Shown: positions 1 to 9,271, counted from the first letter of the stretch. The stretch is DNA of 64,000 nt from Burkholderia cenocepacia (GCF_900446215.1 NZ_UAQZ01000015.1:124001-188000); one strand, 5' to 3'. Numbers and translations: made by a program. The notes: a model not told the origin generated them from the sequence alone.

Positions 1-696
1 GCCCGTGTAGCCGGTGCCGCCGCCACGCGGGATCACGGTCAGGCCGAGCTCGAAGCACGCCTTGATCAGACCGGCGATCTCGGCTTCGGTATCGGGCGTC
101 AGCACGACGAACGGGTATTCGACGCGCCAGTCGGTCGCGTCGGTCACGTGCGACACGCGCGACAGCCCGTCGAAGCGGATGTTGTCCTTCTGCGTGCAGC
201 GGCCGAGCGCCTTGGTCGCGCGGCGGCGCAGCTCGGCCATCTTGTCGAATTCGTCCGCGAACTCGTTGACCGCACGCTGCGCGGCGGTCTCGAGCATCTC
301 GACGCGCGACGCGCGCTCGCGACCCGCGTCGTCGCGATGCTCGGTGAGATCCGCGCTGCGGCGCTTGCCGATCTCGGTCAGACGGTGGTTCAGCGCCTCG
401 ATCAGCAGCGCGCGGCGCTTCGGGTTGTCGAGCAGGTCGTCCTGCAGGTACGGGTTGCGACGCACGACCCAGATGTCGCCGAGCACTTCATACAGCATCC
501 GCGCCGAGCGGCCCGTACGGCGCTCGGCGCGCAGCTCGTCGAGCACCGACCACGCCTCTTCGCCGAGCAGGCGGATCACGATCTCGCGATCCGAGAAGGA
601 CGTGTAGTTGTAGGGAATCTCGCGCAAGCGGGGCGCGGGGTCGGCGGCGACGGCGGCGGCCGCGCCATGCGGATCGAAAACTTGTGGTGCGTTCAT
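1..696 (-). CDS. FAD-linked oxidase, 5' part (DUF3683 / FAD-binding type 4)
   Basis: This is the N-terminal 232 residues of a protein whose gene continues past the left edge of the window. The start is an ATG giving MNAPQVFDPHGAA. The segment is rich in charged helices (a DUF3683-like N-terminal region) and reaches the beginning of a PCMH-type FAD-binding domain, seen as VLTPDTEAEIAGL followed by the glycine-rich IPRGGGTGYTG at the very edge. Large Burkholderia proteins with this beginning combine a D-lactate/glycolate-type FAD oxidase with Fe-S domains. The substrate cannot be told from this fragment. No good ribosome-binding site is visible before the ATG. Confidence 0.75.
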   Translation of the reverse strand, partial: MNAPQVFDPHGAAAAVAADPAPRLREIPYNYTSFSDREIVIRLLGEEAWSVLDELRAERRTGRSARMLYEVLGDIWVVRRNPYLQDDLLDNPKRRALLIEALNHRLTEIGKRRSADLTEHRDDAGRERASRVEMLETAAQRAVNEFADEFDKMAELRRRATKALGRCTQKDNIRFDGLSRVSHVTDATDWRVEYPFVVLTPDTEAEIAGLIKACFELGLTVIPRGGGTGYTG

Positions 697-1281
697 GTTC
701 GGACGACTCGGAGGGCCGATACACCGTGCACGGGCGTCGGCAAGCGCGTGGGCGCAATCTTGGGGAAATCTGTTCTGTTACCAGGCGCGCGGCTGTCCTT
801 CATGGGGCCGGAGCGGGCGACTCGCCCCTCCTGGCCGGCGACAGGGCCTGGCGGCACTCGGGATCATCAGCACGATCGCGCGCGGCGCGCATGCCGTTCG
901 GCCGCGGGGCTGGCTGCGCGCGGCGTCGGCTTCAACGGTGCGATCCGAGGGTGCCTCTGCATCTTCCGAATCCTTGATTCAAAACGGAATTCTAACCCAT
1001 GATCGGGCGGTCCGTGACACGCCGGACAGGTCGTGGGGCTATCGCCGCGAGCCGCGCCGGGCGGGGCTCGGCGCGGTTTCATGCGATCATTCGCCGTCCG
1101 TCCGGTCGGTAACCACGCGGTTAAGCCGATAAAAAGCGGCGCCCGGCGGCGCGCCTCCCCTGCCGGCACGCCCACCCGGCCGCCCGCAGCTGCCCGCCCG
1201 GCATGCCGCTTGCGTACGGGCGGACCCTTGGCGCTATCATTGACCCTTTACCGTCTGCATCCGCACTGCACGCGAGCGCCC
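697..1281. other. Intergenic region before ilvA, no gene seen
   Basis: This 585-base stretch separates two divergent genes. Open frames through it have no family resemblance and look like GC-driven noise. It holds a GC-rich hairpin at 1052-1076 (arms CCGCGCCG and CGGCGCGG, followed by TTTC) and, near its right end, a weak promoter candidate for ilvA. Confidence 0.5.
1210..1240 (+). promoter_or_regulatory. Candidate ilvA promoter
   Basis: TTGCGT at 1210-1215 and TATCAT at 1235-1240 resemble sigma-70 boxes, but the 19-base spacer is longer than ideal. The position, about 40 bases ahead of the ilvA ATG, is suitable. This is a visual match only. Confidence 0.3.
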
Positions 1282-2805
1282 ATGGCATCCCACGATTACC
1301 TGAAGAAAATCCTCACCGCGCGCGTCTACGACGTCGCGATCGAGACGGAACTCGAACCCGCCCGCAACCTGTCGGCCCGGCTGCGCAACGCCGTTTACCT
1401 GAAGCGCGAGGACAACCAGCCGGTGTTCTCGTTCAAGCTGCGCGGCGCGTACAACAAGATGGCGCACATTCCGACGGATGCGCTCGCGCGCGGCGTGATT
1501 ACGGCGTCGGCCGGCAACCACGCGCAGGGTGTCGCGTTCTCGGCGGCCCGGATGGGCATCAAGGCCGTGATCGTCGTGCCGGTCACGACGCCGCAGGTGA
1601 AGGTCGACGCGGTGCGCGCGCACGGCGGCCCGAGCGTCGAGGTGATCCAGGCGGGCGAATCGTACAGCGATGCATACGCGCACGCGGTGAAGGTCCAGCA
1701 GGAGCGCGACCTCACGTTCGTTCACCCGTTCGACGATCCGTACGTGATCGCCGGCCAGGGCACGATCGCGATGGAGATCCTGCGTCAGCACCAGGGCCCG
1801 ATCCATGCGATCTTCGTGCCGATCGGCGGCGGCGGGCTCGCGTCCGGCGTCGCCGCGTACGTGAAGGCGGTGCGTCCGGAGATCAAGGTGATCGGCGTGC
1901 AGGCCGAGGACTCGTGCGCGATGAAGCAGTCGCTGGACGCGGGCGAGCGCATCGAGCTGAGCGAGGTCGGCCTGTTCGCGGACGGCACCGCGGTGAAGCT
2001 CGTCGGCGAGGAAACCTTCCGGCTGTGCCGCGAATTCCTCGACGGCGTCGTGACGGTCAACACCGACGCGCTGTGCGCGGCGATCAAGGACGTGTTCCAG
2101 GACACGCGCAGCGTGCTCGAACCGTCGGGCGCGCTCGCGGTCGCGGGCGCGAAGCTGTACGCGGAACGCGAAGGCATCGAGAACCAGACGCTCGTCGCGG
2201 TCACGTCCGGCGCGAACATGAACTTCGACCGGATGCGCTTCGTCGCCGAGCGCGCCGAGGTCGGCGAAGCGCGCGAAGCGGTGTTCGCGGTCACGATCCC
2301 CGAGGAACGCGGCAGCTTCAAGCGCTTCTGCTCGCTGGTCGGCGATCGCAACGTCACCGAGTTCAACTACCGGATCGCCGACGAGAAGTCCGCGCACATC
2401 TTCGTCGGCGTGCAGATCCGCCGTCGCGGCGAATCGGCGGAGATCGCCGCGAACTTCGAGTCGCACGGTTTCAAGAGCGTCGACCTGACGCACGACGAGC
2501 TGTCGAAGGAGCACATCCGCTACATGGTCGGCGGCCGCTCGCCGCTCGCGCTCGACGAGCGCCTGTTCCGCTTCGAATTCCCGGAACGGCCGGGCGCGCT
2601 GATGAAGTTCCTGTCGTCGATGGCGCCGGACTGGAACATCAGCCTGTTCCACTACCGTAACCAGGGCGCGGACTACAGCTCGATCCTCGTCGGGCTGCAG
2701 GTGCCGCAGGCCGACCGCGCCGAATTCGAACGCTTCCTCGCGGCGCTCGGCTATCCGTATGTCGAAGAGAGCGCCAACCCGGCTTACCGCCTCTTCCTGT
2801 CGTAA
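1282..2805 (+). CDS. ilvA: Threonine deaminase (L-threonine ammonia-lyase), biosynthetic
   Basis: The 507-residue protein converts L-threonine to 2-oxobutanoate and ammonia, the first committed step of isoleucine synthesis, in the cytosol. The PLP-dependent fold is shown by SFKLRGAYNKM with the Schiff-base lysine at about residue 52 and the phosphate-binding loop IGGGGLASG at about 181-189. The C-terminal third (about 330-507) carries two ACT-like regulatory domains with motifs such as ERPGALMKFL. This length and the paired ACT-like domains fit the feedback-controlled biosynthetic type rather than the short catabolic one. The ATG at 1282 was chosen because it begins the conserved MASHDYLKKIL. 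The frame is open further upstream, but that part has no family similarity. queF follows after 12 bases. Confidence 0.95.
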   Translation: MASHDYLKKILTARVYDVAIETELEPARNLSARLRNAVYLKREDNQPVFSFKLRGAYNKMAHIPTDALARGVITASAGNHAQGVAFSAARMGIKAVIVVPVTTPQVKVDAVRAHGGPSVEVIQAGESYSDAYAHAVKVQQERDLTFVHPFDDPYVIAGQGTIAMEILRQHQGPIHAIFVPIGGGGLASGVAAYVKAVRPEIKVIGVQAEDSCAMKQSLDAGERIELSEVGLFADGTAVKLVGEETFRLCREFLDGVVTVNTDALCAAIKDVFQDTRSVLEPSGALAVAGAKLYAEREGIENQTLVAVTSGANMNFDRMRFVAERAEVGEAREAVFAVTIPEERGSFKRFCSLVGDRNVTEFNYRIADEKSAHIFVGVQIRRRGESAEIAANFESHGFKSVDLTHDELSKEHIRYMVGGRSPLALDERLFRFEFPERPGALMKFLSSMAPDWNISLFHYRNQGADYSSILVGLQVPQADRAEFERFLAALGYPYVEESANPAYRLFLS

Positions 2806-2817
2806 AGGCTGCGTGCA

Positions 2818-3648
2818 ATGAATCCCGAACAATCCCCGCTCGGCAAGGCCACCGTCTACGCGGCGCAGTACGATGCGTCGCTGCTGTTCCCGATCCCGCG
2901 CGCCGGCGCGCGCGAGCAGCTCGGCATCACGTCGGCGCTGCCGTTCTTCGGCACCGACATCTGGAACGCGTACGAACTGTCGTGGCTCAACGCGCGCGGC
3001 AAGCCGCAGGTCGCGATCGCGACGTTCTACGTGCCGGCCGAATCGCCGAACATCGTCGAATCGAAGTCGTTCAAGCTGTATCTCGGCTCGTTCGCACAGT
3101 CGAAGTTCGACTCGGTCGACGCGGTGCGCGACGTGCTGAAGCGCGACGTGTCGGCCGCGTGCGGCGCGAGCGTGTCGGTCCAGCTGGTGTCGGCGCACGA
3201 TTTCCGCAAGCTGGAGATGGACGAGCTCGACGGGCTGTCGCTCGACCGGCTCGACCTCGACGCCGACGTGTACGAACCCGATCCGTCGCTACTGTCGGCG
3301 GCCGACGGCGAGGACGAAGCACCGGTCGAGGAGACGCTCGTGTCCGACCTGCTGCGCTCGAACTGCCCGGTCACGGGCCAGCCCGACTGGGGCAGCGTGC
3401 AGATCCACTACGTCGGGCCGCAGATCGACCACGCGGGGCTGCTGCGCTACATCATCTCGTTCCGCAATCACACGGGCTTTCACGAGCAGTGCGTCGAGCG
3501 GATCTTCCTCGACATCATGCGCGCGTGCAAACCGGTGAAGCTCGCGGTGTACGCGCGCTATACGCGCCGCGGCGGGCTCGACATCAACCCGTTCCGCACC
3601 AACTACAACCAGCCGATGCCGGACAACGCGCGGACGGCGCGGCAGTAA
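2818..3648 (+). CDS. queF: NADPH-dependent 7-cyano-7-deazaguanine reductase (QueF)
   Basis: This 276-residue enzyme reduces preQ0 to preQ1 in queuosine biosynthesis for tRNA modification. It belongs to the long, two-tandem-half type of QueF found in proteobacteria. The signature [12 protein letters not shown] is at about residues 81-92, and the catalytic cysteine lies in [11 protein letters not shown] at about 183. The substrate-contacting [15 protein letters not shown] is near 217-231. It sits 12 bases after ilvA on the same strand and a strong terminator follows, so the two genes probably share a transcript even though their pathways are unrelated. Confidence 0.95.
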
Positions 3649-3667
3649 CGGCCACGCGCGTCAAACG

Positions 3668-3703
3668 AAACAGCCCGGTCGGCTTCAACCGACCGGGCTG
3701 TTT
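3668..3703. terminator. Bidirectional rho-independent terminator (queF / RidA-like gene)
   Basis: A perfect 15-base-pair stem (AAACAGCCCGGTCGG with its complement) encloses a six-base loop, with A-rich and T-rich ends on both sides. It lies between two convergent genes and can serve both. Confidence 0.85.
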
Positions 3704-3730
3704 CACTGTGCGCGGGGAAGCGTGGCCGCG

Positions 3731-4117
3731 TTACTTCGCCGGCGCCTTGTAAGCGATGCAATCGACCTCGACCTTGCAGTCGATGACCATGCTCGACTGC
3801 ACGCACGCGCGCGCCGGCGGGTTCTCGCCGAAGTACGAAATGAACACCTTGTTGAACGACGCGAAATCGCGTGCGTCGTCGAGCCATACGCCGCAGCGCA
3901 CGACGTGCTCGAGGCCGTAGCCGGCTTCCTTCAGAATCGCGATCACGTTCTCGATCGCCTGCTTCGACTGCGTGACGATCCCGCCTTCGACGACCTCGCC
4001 GTTCACCATCGGCGTCTGGCCCGACACGTACAGCCAGCCGTCGGCCTCGACCGCCCGTGCAAACGGCATCACCTGGCCGCCGGTGCCCTTCGCTTCGCCT
4101 ACGCCATATCGCTTCAT
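3731..4117 (-). CDS. RidA/YjgF/YER057c family protein
   Basis: This 128-residue protein belongs to the RidA superfamily, whose members hydrolyse reactive enamine/imine intermediates released by PLP enzymes. Visible family features are YVSGQTPM, a central TKQAIENV-like helix (SKQAIENVIAILKEAG) and the C-terminal SSMVIDCKVEVDCIAY. The expected active-site arginine sits in NPPARACVQ. The start chosen (MKRYGVGEAKG) has AGGAG six bases upstream. It is the last gene of a leftward group with the D-aminoacylase and RpiR regulator, which suits a role in clearing imines made during D-amino acid deamination. That role is inferred from context. Confidence 0.85.
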   Translation of the reverse strand: MKRYGVGEAKGTGGQVMPFARAVEADGWLYVSGQTPMVNGEVVEGGIVTQSKQAIENVIAILKEAGYGLEHVVRCGVWLDDARDFASFNKVFISYFGENPPARACVQSSMVIDCKVEVDCIAYKAPAK

Positions 4118-4195
4118 CGTTTCACTCCTCACATTTCGGTTACGGATGCACGCGCCGGCTGCTGCGGCGCGCACGGAAGATCGGAATGCGTGCGT

Positions 4196-5677
4196 TCAGA
4201 ACGCCGCATCGGCACTGGCCGGCACGCGCTCGCCGCGCGCGACGAAACCGCCGGCGCGCTCGCCGGTCGGTTGGCCGTTTTCATAGGTCAGCACGCCGTT
4301 CACCCACACGGCGTCGATCCCGTGCGCGGGCTGCTGCGGCTTCTCGAACGTCGCGGCGTCGATCACGCTCGCCGGATCGAACAGCACCAGGTCCGCGTGA
4401 TAGCCGACATGCACCTCGCCGCGCTTCGGGATGCCATAGCGACGCGCGGACAGCGACGTCATCTTGCGGATCGCCTCCTCGAGCGGCAGCAGGTTGGTGT
4501 CGCGCACGTAATGGCCGAGCACGCGCGGAAACGCGCCCCACAACCGCGGATGCGGCAGCGGATCGTTCGGCAGGCCGTCCGAGCCGACCATCGTCGCCGG
4601 ATGCGACAGGATCCGGCGCACGTCGTCCTCGGACATGTTGTGGTACATGGCGCCGGCCGGACGGATGCGCTGCGCGGCTTCCTGCTCGGTCACGCCCCAG
4701 TCGGCCGCGATCGCCTTCAGCAGCTTGCCCGCGACTTCCGGGTGCGGCTCCGACCACGTGATCGTGATGTCGATGTCGCCCGTCACCTGCTTCAGGTCGA
4801 GCGTCGACGAACTGCGGCTGTACGGATAGCAGTCGCAGCCGACCGGCTGGTAGCGGCGCGCGCCTTCGAGCGACGCGAGCACCTCGGTGCTGCGCCCCCA
4901 GTTCGACGGGCCCGCGCATTTCAGGTGCGAGATCACGACCGGCACCTGCGCGTGACGGCCGACGCGATAGGCTTCGTCCATCGCGTCGAGGATCGCGTCG
5001 AACTCGGTGCGCATGTGCGTCGTGTACAGCGCACCGGAGCGGGCGAGCGGCTCGGCGAGCGCCATCACTTCCTCGGTCGGCGCCGCGAACGCGGAACCGT
5101 ACGCGAGACCCGACGACAGGCCGAGCGCGCCGTTCGCGAGCGCCTCCTCGAGCTGCGCGCGCATGCCGGCGATCTCGCCGTCGGTCGCCGCGCGGTCGAG
5201 GCGGTCCATCTGGTTGTTGCGCAGCGCCGTGTGGCCGACGAGCGCCGCGACGTTCACGGCCGGGCGCGCGTCGTTCACGGCCGCGACGTAAGCGGCGAAG
5301 GTCGGGTACTGGAACGCGCCGCGCTCGCCGAGCAGGTTCATCGGGTCGGGCGGGTCGCCCGCGAGCGTCACCGGCGATGCGCTGATCCCGCAGTTGCCGA
5401 CGATCACGGTCGTCACGCCCTGCGAGATCTTCGGGATCATCTCCGGCGCACGGATCACGTGCGTGTCGTCGTGGGTATGCACGTCGACGAAACCCGGCGC
5501 GAGCGCCCTGCCGTTCGCGTCGACGACGTGCTCCGCGAGCCAGTTCGACAGGTTGCCGATCGCCGCGATCAGGCCGTTGCGGATCGCGACGTCGCGCGTG
5601 ACGGGCGGCGCGCCGGTGCCGTCGTACAGTTGCGCGCCGACGATCAGCGTATCGGCCGCTTCGGGATGCGAATGCAT
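4196..5677 (-). CDS. N-acyl-D-amino-acid deacylase (D-aminoacylase)
   Basis: The 493-residue protein is an amidohydrolase-superfamily enzyme that hydrolyses N-acyl-D-amino acids to the D-amino acid and a carboxylate. The metal-binding motif GFVDVHTHDD is at about residues 62-71, and GNCGISASPV, VGHTALR and the C-terminal HVGYHADLVLFDP are typical of the D-aminoacylase group. Length matches the family. The gene begins three bases after the stop of the RpiR regulator, indicating one transcript, and is followed by the RidA-type gene. Whether the preferred acyl substrate is D-glutamate-, D-aspartate- or neutral D-amino-acid-derived cannot be read from sequence alone. Confidence 0.85.
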   Translation of the reverse strand: MHSHPEAADTLIVGAQLYDGTGAPPVTRDVAIRNGLIAAIGNLSNWLAEHVVDANGRALAPGFVDVHTHDDTHVIRAPEMIPKISQGVTTVIVGNCGISASPVTLAGDPPDPMNLLGERGAFQYPTFAAYVAAVNDARPAVNVAALVGHTALRNNQMDRLDRAATDGEIAGMRAQLEEALANGALGLSSGLAYGSAFAAPTEEVMALAEPLARSGALYTTHMRTEFDAILDAMDEAYRVGRHAQVPVVISHLKCAGPSNWGRSTEVLASLEGARRYQPVGCDCYPYSRSSSTLDLKQVTGDIDITITWSEPHPEVAGKLLKAIAADWGVTEQEAAQRIRPAGAMYHNMSEDDVRRILSHPATMVGSDGLPNDPLPHPRLWGAFPRVLGHYVRDTNLLPLEEAIRKMTSLSARRYGIPKRGEVHVGYHADLVLFDPASVIDAATFEKPQQPAHGIDAVWVNGVLTYENGQPTGERAGGFVARGERVPASADAAF

Positions 5678-5679
5678 GG

Positions 5680-6618
5680 TCAGTCTCCTACCGGTTGACG
5701 GTCGCCGCCGCCGCGGTGCGCGTCAAGCGCGTGTTTGATGCGGCGCAGCGATTCCCGGCCCGCATCGCCGAGCCGCAATGCGACGCCGGTGACGAGCACG
5801 TCGATCGCCATCATCATCGCGTAGCGCGAGGTCGACGGCTTGTAAATGAAATCGGTTTCGAACGCGACGACCGGGATCAGGTGGTCGGCGAGCTTCGCGA
5901 GCGGCGACGCCGGCGCGGTGATCGCGATCAGCTTCGCGCCGTAGCGCTTCGCGAGCCGGCAGCTCTCGAGCAGCTCGGGCACGCGCCCGCTCACCGACAA
6001 CGCGACGACGACGGTGTCGCCCGACAGCGTCGCGGCCACCATCCGCTGCAGCAGGCTGTCCTGGTAGCTCGCGACCGGCCGGCCGAAGCGCACGAGCCGG
6101 AAGCGCAGCTCGTCGGCGAGCGCGGTCGAGCCGCCGCCCTGCCCGTACACGTACGTCATCTTCGCGCCGGCGAGCAGGTCGGCCGCCGCGTCGAACGACG
6201 TGTTGCGCAACAGCTGGTGATTGTGGGCGAGCGCCACGCGGATCTCGTCGTAGACCATCGACGCGGGACTCGCGTCGTCGGCCGGCGTGTCGTCGGACGG
6301 CACCAGGAAGCGCTGGCCGACGGCCGCCGCCTGCGCGACGAGCACCTTCAGTTCGCGCACGTCGCGACAGCCGACGGCCTTCGCGAAACGCGTGACCGTC
6401 GCGACGCTGACCTCCGCGTCGCGCGCGAGCGCACCGATGCTCGCATGCGCGGCGCGGGCCAGATCGGCGAGGATGAACGCGGCGACCTTGCGCTCGGCCT
6501 CGCGCAACTCGGGCGCGCATTCGGCGATCCGCGCGACGATGTCGAGGACCGGCGGAGCGGCCTGAGCCGGATAGGGCTCGGCGGCTGGCGGAGCGGACGG
6601 GGAAGCGGGCGTATTCAT
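5680..6618 (-). CDS. RpiR-family transcriptional regulator (HTH + SIS)
   Basis: This 312-residue protein has an N-terminal HTH_6 domain (about residues 30-105, including ASIGALARDAEVSVATVTRF) and a C-terminal SIS sugar-isomerase-like domain (about 140-280, with YGQGGGSTALADELRFRL). RpiR proteins are usually ligand-responsive repressors or activators of neighbouring catabolic genes. The gene heads a leftward group with the D-aminoacylase and RidA-type gene and faces the D-amino acid deaminase gene. The perfect palindrome 24-42 bases ahead of its ATG is a likely binding site. The ligand is probably a D-amino acid or derivative, which is inference. Confidence 0.85.
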   Translation of the reverse strand: MNTPASPSAPPAAEPYPAQAAPPVLDIVARIAECAPELREAERKVAAFILADLARAAHASIGALARDAEVSVATVTRFAKAVGCRDVRELKVLVAQAAAVGQRFLVPSDDTPADDASPASMVYDEIRVALAHNHQLLRNTSFDAAADLLAGAKMTYVYGQGGGSTALADELRFRLVRFGRPVASYQDSLLQRMVAATLSGDTVVVALSVSGRVPELLESCRLAKRYGAKLIAITAPASPLAKLADHLIPVVAFETDFIYKPSTSRYAMMMAIDVLVTGVALRLGDAGRESLRRIKHALDAHRGGGDRQPVGD

Positions 6619-6641
6619 CTGCGGAAAAGGATACGAAGCTG

Positions 6642-6660
6642 GATGTTATTAAATAACATC
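6642..6660. promoter_or_regulatory. Palindromic operator in the divergent D-amino-acid promoter
   Basis: GATGTTATTAAATAACATC is an inverted repeat with perfect nine-base arms around a single A. It stands out as AT-rich in a GC-rich region and lies between the divergent RpiR regulator and D-amino acid deaminase starts. Its position suits control of both arms by the RpiR protein, but binding is inferred. Confidence 0.6.
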
Positions 6661-6737
6661 ACCGCGCCGATGCTACTTTCTGTACCATCTGCATGTCAAC
6701 TTCAGTGCAATGCATAGTGATGATGGAGCGGGATGAC

Positions 6738-8018
6738 ATGAAAGTTACAAACTATCAGGAAGCGACGATCGATCCGTTCGGCAAGGGCCTGGGCAATCTG
6801 CCGAGCGCGAGCGTGCCGCTCGGCGACGCGGGCCGGCTCGAATGGAACCTGCTCGCGGAAGACGTCAGCCTGCCGGCCGCCGTGCTTTACGAGGATCGCG
6901 TCGAGCACAACCTGAACTGGATGCAGGCGTTCGTGCAGAAATACGGCGTCAAGTTCGCGCCGCACGGCAAGACGACGATGGCGCCGCAACTGTTCCGCCG
7001 CCAGCTCGACGCCGGCGCGTGGGGCATCACGCTCGCGACCGCGCACCAGACGCAGGCCGCGTATCACGGCGGCGTGCGGCGCGTGCTGCTCGCGAACCAG
7101 CTGGTCGGCCGCCAGAACATGACGATCATCGCGGGGCTGCTGTCCGATCCCGATTTCGAGTTCTTCTGTCTCGTCGATTCCGCGGAGAGCGTCGACCAGC
7201 TCGGCCGCTTCTTCGGCGCCGCGCAGAAGTCGCTGAACGTGCTGATCGAGCTCGGCGTGCCGGGCGGCCGCGCGGGCGTGCGCGATGCCGCGCAGCGCGA
7301 GGCCGTGCTGGCCGCGATCGCGCGCTATCCGGACACGCTGAAGCTGGCCGGCATCGAGCTCTATGAAGGCGTGCTGAAAGAGGAAGGCGAGATCCGCGCG
7401 TTCCTGCAGCAGGCGGTCGCGCTCACGCGCGAGCTGGCCGAAGCCGGCCGCTTCGCGCGCACGCCGGCGATCCTGTCCGGCGCCGGTTCGGCGTGGTACG
7501 ACGTGGTCGCGGAAGAATTCCGGAAGGCGTCCGACGCGGGCTTCGCGGAAGTCGTGCTGCGTCCGGGCTGCTACCTGACGCACGACGTCGGCATCTACAA
7601 GAAGGCGCAGAGCGACGTGTTCGCGCGCAATCCGATCGCCCGCTCGATGGGCGAAGGGCTGCTGCCGGCGCTGCAGCTGTGGGCGTACGTGCAGTCGGTG
7701 CCGGAGCCCGATCGCGCGATCGTCGCGCTCGGCAAGCGCGATGCGGCGTTCGACGCGGGCCTGCCCGAGCCGGCGCGCCACTTCCGCCCGGGCCGCGACA
7801 GCGCGCCGCGCGACGTCGCCGCCACCGAAGGCTGGGCCGTCACCGGGATGATGGACCAGCACGCGTACCTGCAGATTCCGCCGGGCGCGGACGTGAAGGT
7901 CGGCGACATGGTCGCGTTCGACATCTCGCACCCGTGCCTGACGTTCGACAAGTGGCGCCAGGTGCTGGTGCTCGATCCGCAATTCCGCGTGACGGAAGTC
8001 GTCGAAACGTTCTTCTGA
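6738..8018 (+). CDS. D-amino acid deaminase / D-serine dehydratase-like (fold-III PLP enzyme)
   Basis: The 426-residue protein belongs to the alanine-racemase-fold group that includes eukaryotic-type D-serine dehydratase and D-threonine aldolase. The PLP lysine is in KFAPHGKTTMAP (about residue 78). The C-terminal part has AYLQIPPGADVKVGD and DISHPCLTFDKW, whose His and Cys match the zinc ligands of D-serine dehydratase. It is expected to turn a D-amino acid (D-Ser or D-Thr type) into a keto acid and ammonia. The ATG at 6738 has GGAG nine bases ahead; in-frame ATGs at 6717-6720 have no such site. Divergent pairing with an N-acyl-D-amino acid deacylase suggests the two act in sequence. Confidence 0.82.
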   Translation: MKVTNYQEATIDPFGKGLGNLPSASVPLGDAGRLEWNLLAEDVSLPAAVLYEDRVEHNLNWMQAFVQKYGVKFAPHGKTTMAPQLFRRQLDAGAWGITLATAHQTQAAYHGGVRRVLLANQLVGRQNMTIIAGLLSDPDFEFFCLVDSAESVDQLGRFFGAAQKSLNVLIELGVPGGRAGVRDAAQREAVLAAIARYPDTLKLAGIELYEGVLKEEGEIRAFLQQAVALTRELAEAGRFARTPAILSGAGSAWYDVVAEEFRKASDAGFAEVVLRPGCYLTHDVGIYKKAQSDVFARNPIARSMGEGLLPALQLWAYVQSVPEPDRAIVALGKRDAAFDAGLPEPARHFRPGRDSAPRDVAATEGWAVTGMMDQHAYLQIPPGADVKVGDMVAFDISHPCLTFDKWRQVLVLDPQFRVTEVVETFF

Positions 8019-8175
8019 CGCACGCCGCGCGCGACGCCGCCCAGCCGCTCGCGCGGGGCGGCCGTCACGCGCGCTTCAATCTGCCGGAGTACACTGCGCT
8101 TTCGTCCTCAGGGCCCGTCGCCGCCGTCATGCACGGCGCGACCGGGCCTTCAACGCTGCTTCACTGGAGAAAGCC

Positions 8176-8757
8176 ATGGCCGCGAAGAAGATCCTGTTCC
8201 TGACCGGCGATTTCGCCGAAGACTACGAAACGATGGTGCCGTTCCAGGCGCTGCAGGCCGTCGGCCACCACGTCGATGCAGTCTGCCCGGGCAAGCGCGC
8301 GGGCGACAAGATCAAGACCGCGATCCACGATTTCGAAGGCGACCAGACCTACACCGAGAAGCCCGGCCACCAGTTCACGTTGAATGCGGCATTCGACGAC
8401 GTCGATGCGGCGCGCTACGACGCGCTCGCGATCGCGGGCGGCCGTGCGCCCGAATACCTGCGACTCGATCCGAAGGTGATCTCGCTCGTGCGCGAGTTCG
8501 CCGAGGCCGGTAAGCCGATCGCGGCGATCTGCCACGCGGCGCAACTGCTCGCGGCCGCCGACGTGATCCGCGGCAAGCGCATTTCGGCCTACCCGGCCTG
8601 CGCGCCGGAAGTGAAGCTCGCGGGCGGCGAATACGCGGACATCCCGGTCGACGCGGCCGTGACCGACGCGCCGTTCGTCACCGCGCCCGCGTGGCCTGCG
8701 CATCCGGCCTGGCTCGCGCAGTTCCTCGCGTTGCTCGGCACGCGCATCGAGCTGTAA
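8176..8757 (+). CDS. DJ-1/PfpI family protein
   Basis: This 193-residue class I glutamine-amidotransferase-like protein has the nucleophile-elbow cysteine in AAICHAAQLL (about residue 119, followed by His) and the upstream acidic GDFAEDYE typical of the DJ-1/YhbO/PfpI group. Members act as protein or nucleotide deglycases, chaperones or hydrolases, so the exact reaction is not certain. GGAGAAAGCC directly precedes the ATG. It appears to be a single-gene unit that converges with the MarR gene across a GC-rich hairpin. Confidence 0.85.
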   Translation: MAAKKILFLTGDFAEDYETMVPFQALQAVGHHVDAVCPGKRAGDKIKTAIHDFEGDQTYTEKPGHQFTLNAAFDDVDAARYDALAIAGGRAPEYLRLDPKVISLVREFAEAGKPIAAICHAAQLLAAADVIRGKRISAYPACAPEVKLAGGEYADIPVDAAVTDAPFVTAPAWPAHPAWLAQFLALLGTRIEL

Positions 8758-8789
8758 ACCGTCACCTGATCAGAATGAAATGAAGCGGC

Positions 8790-8817
8790 GGCCGGCGGCG
8801 CTCAAGTACCGCCGGCC
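8790..8817. terminator. GC-rich hairpin between convergent genes
   Basis: Nine-base arms GGCCGGCGG and CCGCCGGCC surround a ten-base loop between the stops of the DJ-1 and MarR genes. There is no T-run on either side, so termination strength is doubtful. Confidence 0.4.
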
Positions 8818-8824
8818 CCGCGCA

Positions 8825-9271
8825 TCAACGCGCGACCGGCGTCGACCCGACATCCGCGATCCGCGATTCCAGCATCGCGAGCGCACCCGACAGCGCATTC
8901 AGCACATCGTCCGGCAACTGCGCCATCGTCTGGTCGAGAAACGCCTTGCGGCGCGGCAGGCACGCGTCGAACGCCGCGCGGCCGGCTTCCGTCAGCGTGA
9001 CGTTGGTCACGCGGTTGTCGCGTGCGTCCGATTCGCGCTCGATCCAGCCGAGCGCGTCGAGCGACTTCAACTGGCGCGTGAGCGCGCCCGGATCGATGCG
9101 CAGCACTTCGACGAGCTTCTTCTGCGACGCATGCCCGTCCATCGTGTGCAGCGCGACCATGATGCGCCAGCGCGGCATCGGCTGCCCGACGTGCGCTTCG
9201 AACGCGGTCATGAAGGCGCGATACGTGCGTCCGAATTGCTGCAAGATCGCGACGCGGTCCTGTTCTTCCAT
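8825..9271 (-). CDS. MarR-family transcriptional regulator
   Basis: The 148-residue protein has a winged-helix DNA-binding core: QKKLVEVLRIDPGALTRQLKSLDALGWIERE is the recognition region (about residues 58-88), followed by the wing DARDNRVTNVTLTEAG. The start chosen is MEEQDRVAIL. It lies 58 bases downstream of, and on the same strand as, a DHA2 efflux pump, so the pair is probably one transcript with the regulator controlling the pump in response to a phenolic or drug-like ligand. The ligand is inferred from the family. Confidence 0.88.
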   Translation of the reverse strand: MEEQDRVAILQQFGRTYRAFMTAFEAHVGQPMPRWRIMVALHTMDGHASQKKLVEVLRIDPGALTRQLKSLDALGWIERESDARDNRVTNVTLTEAGRAAFDACLPRRKAFLDQTMAQLPDDVLNALSGALAMLESRIADVGSTPVAR

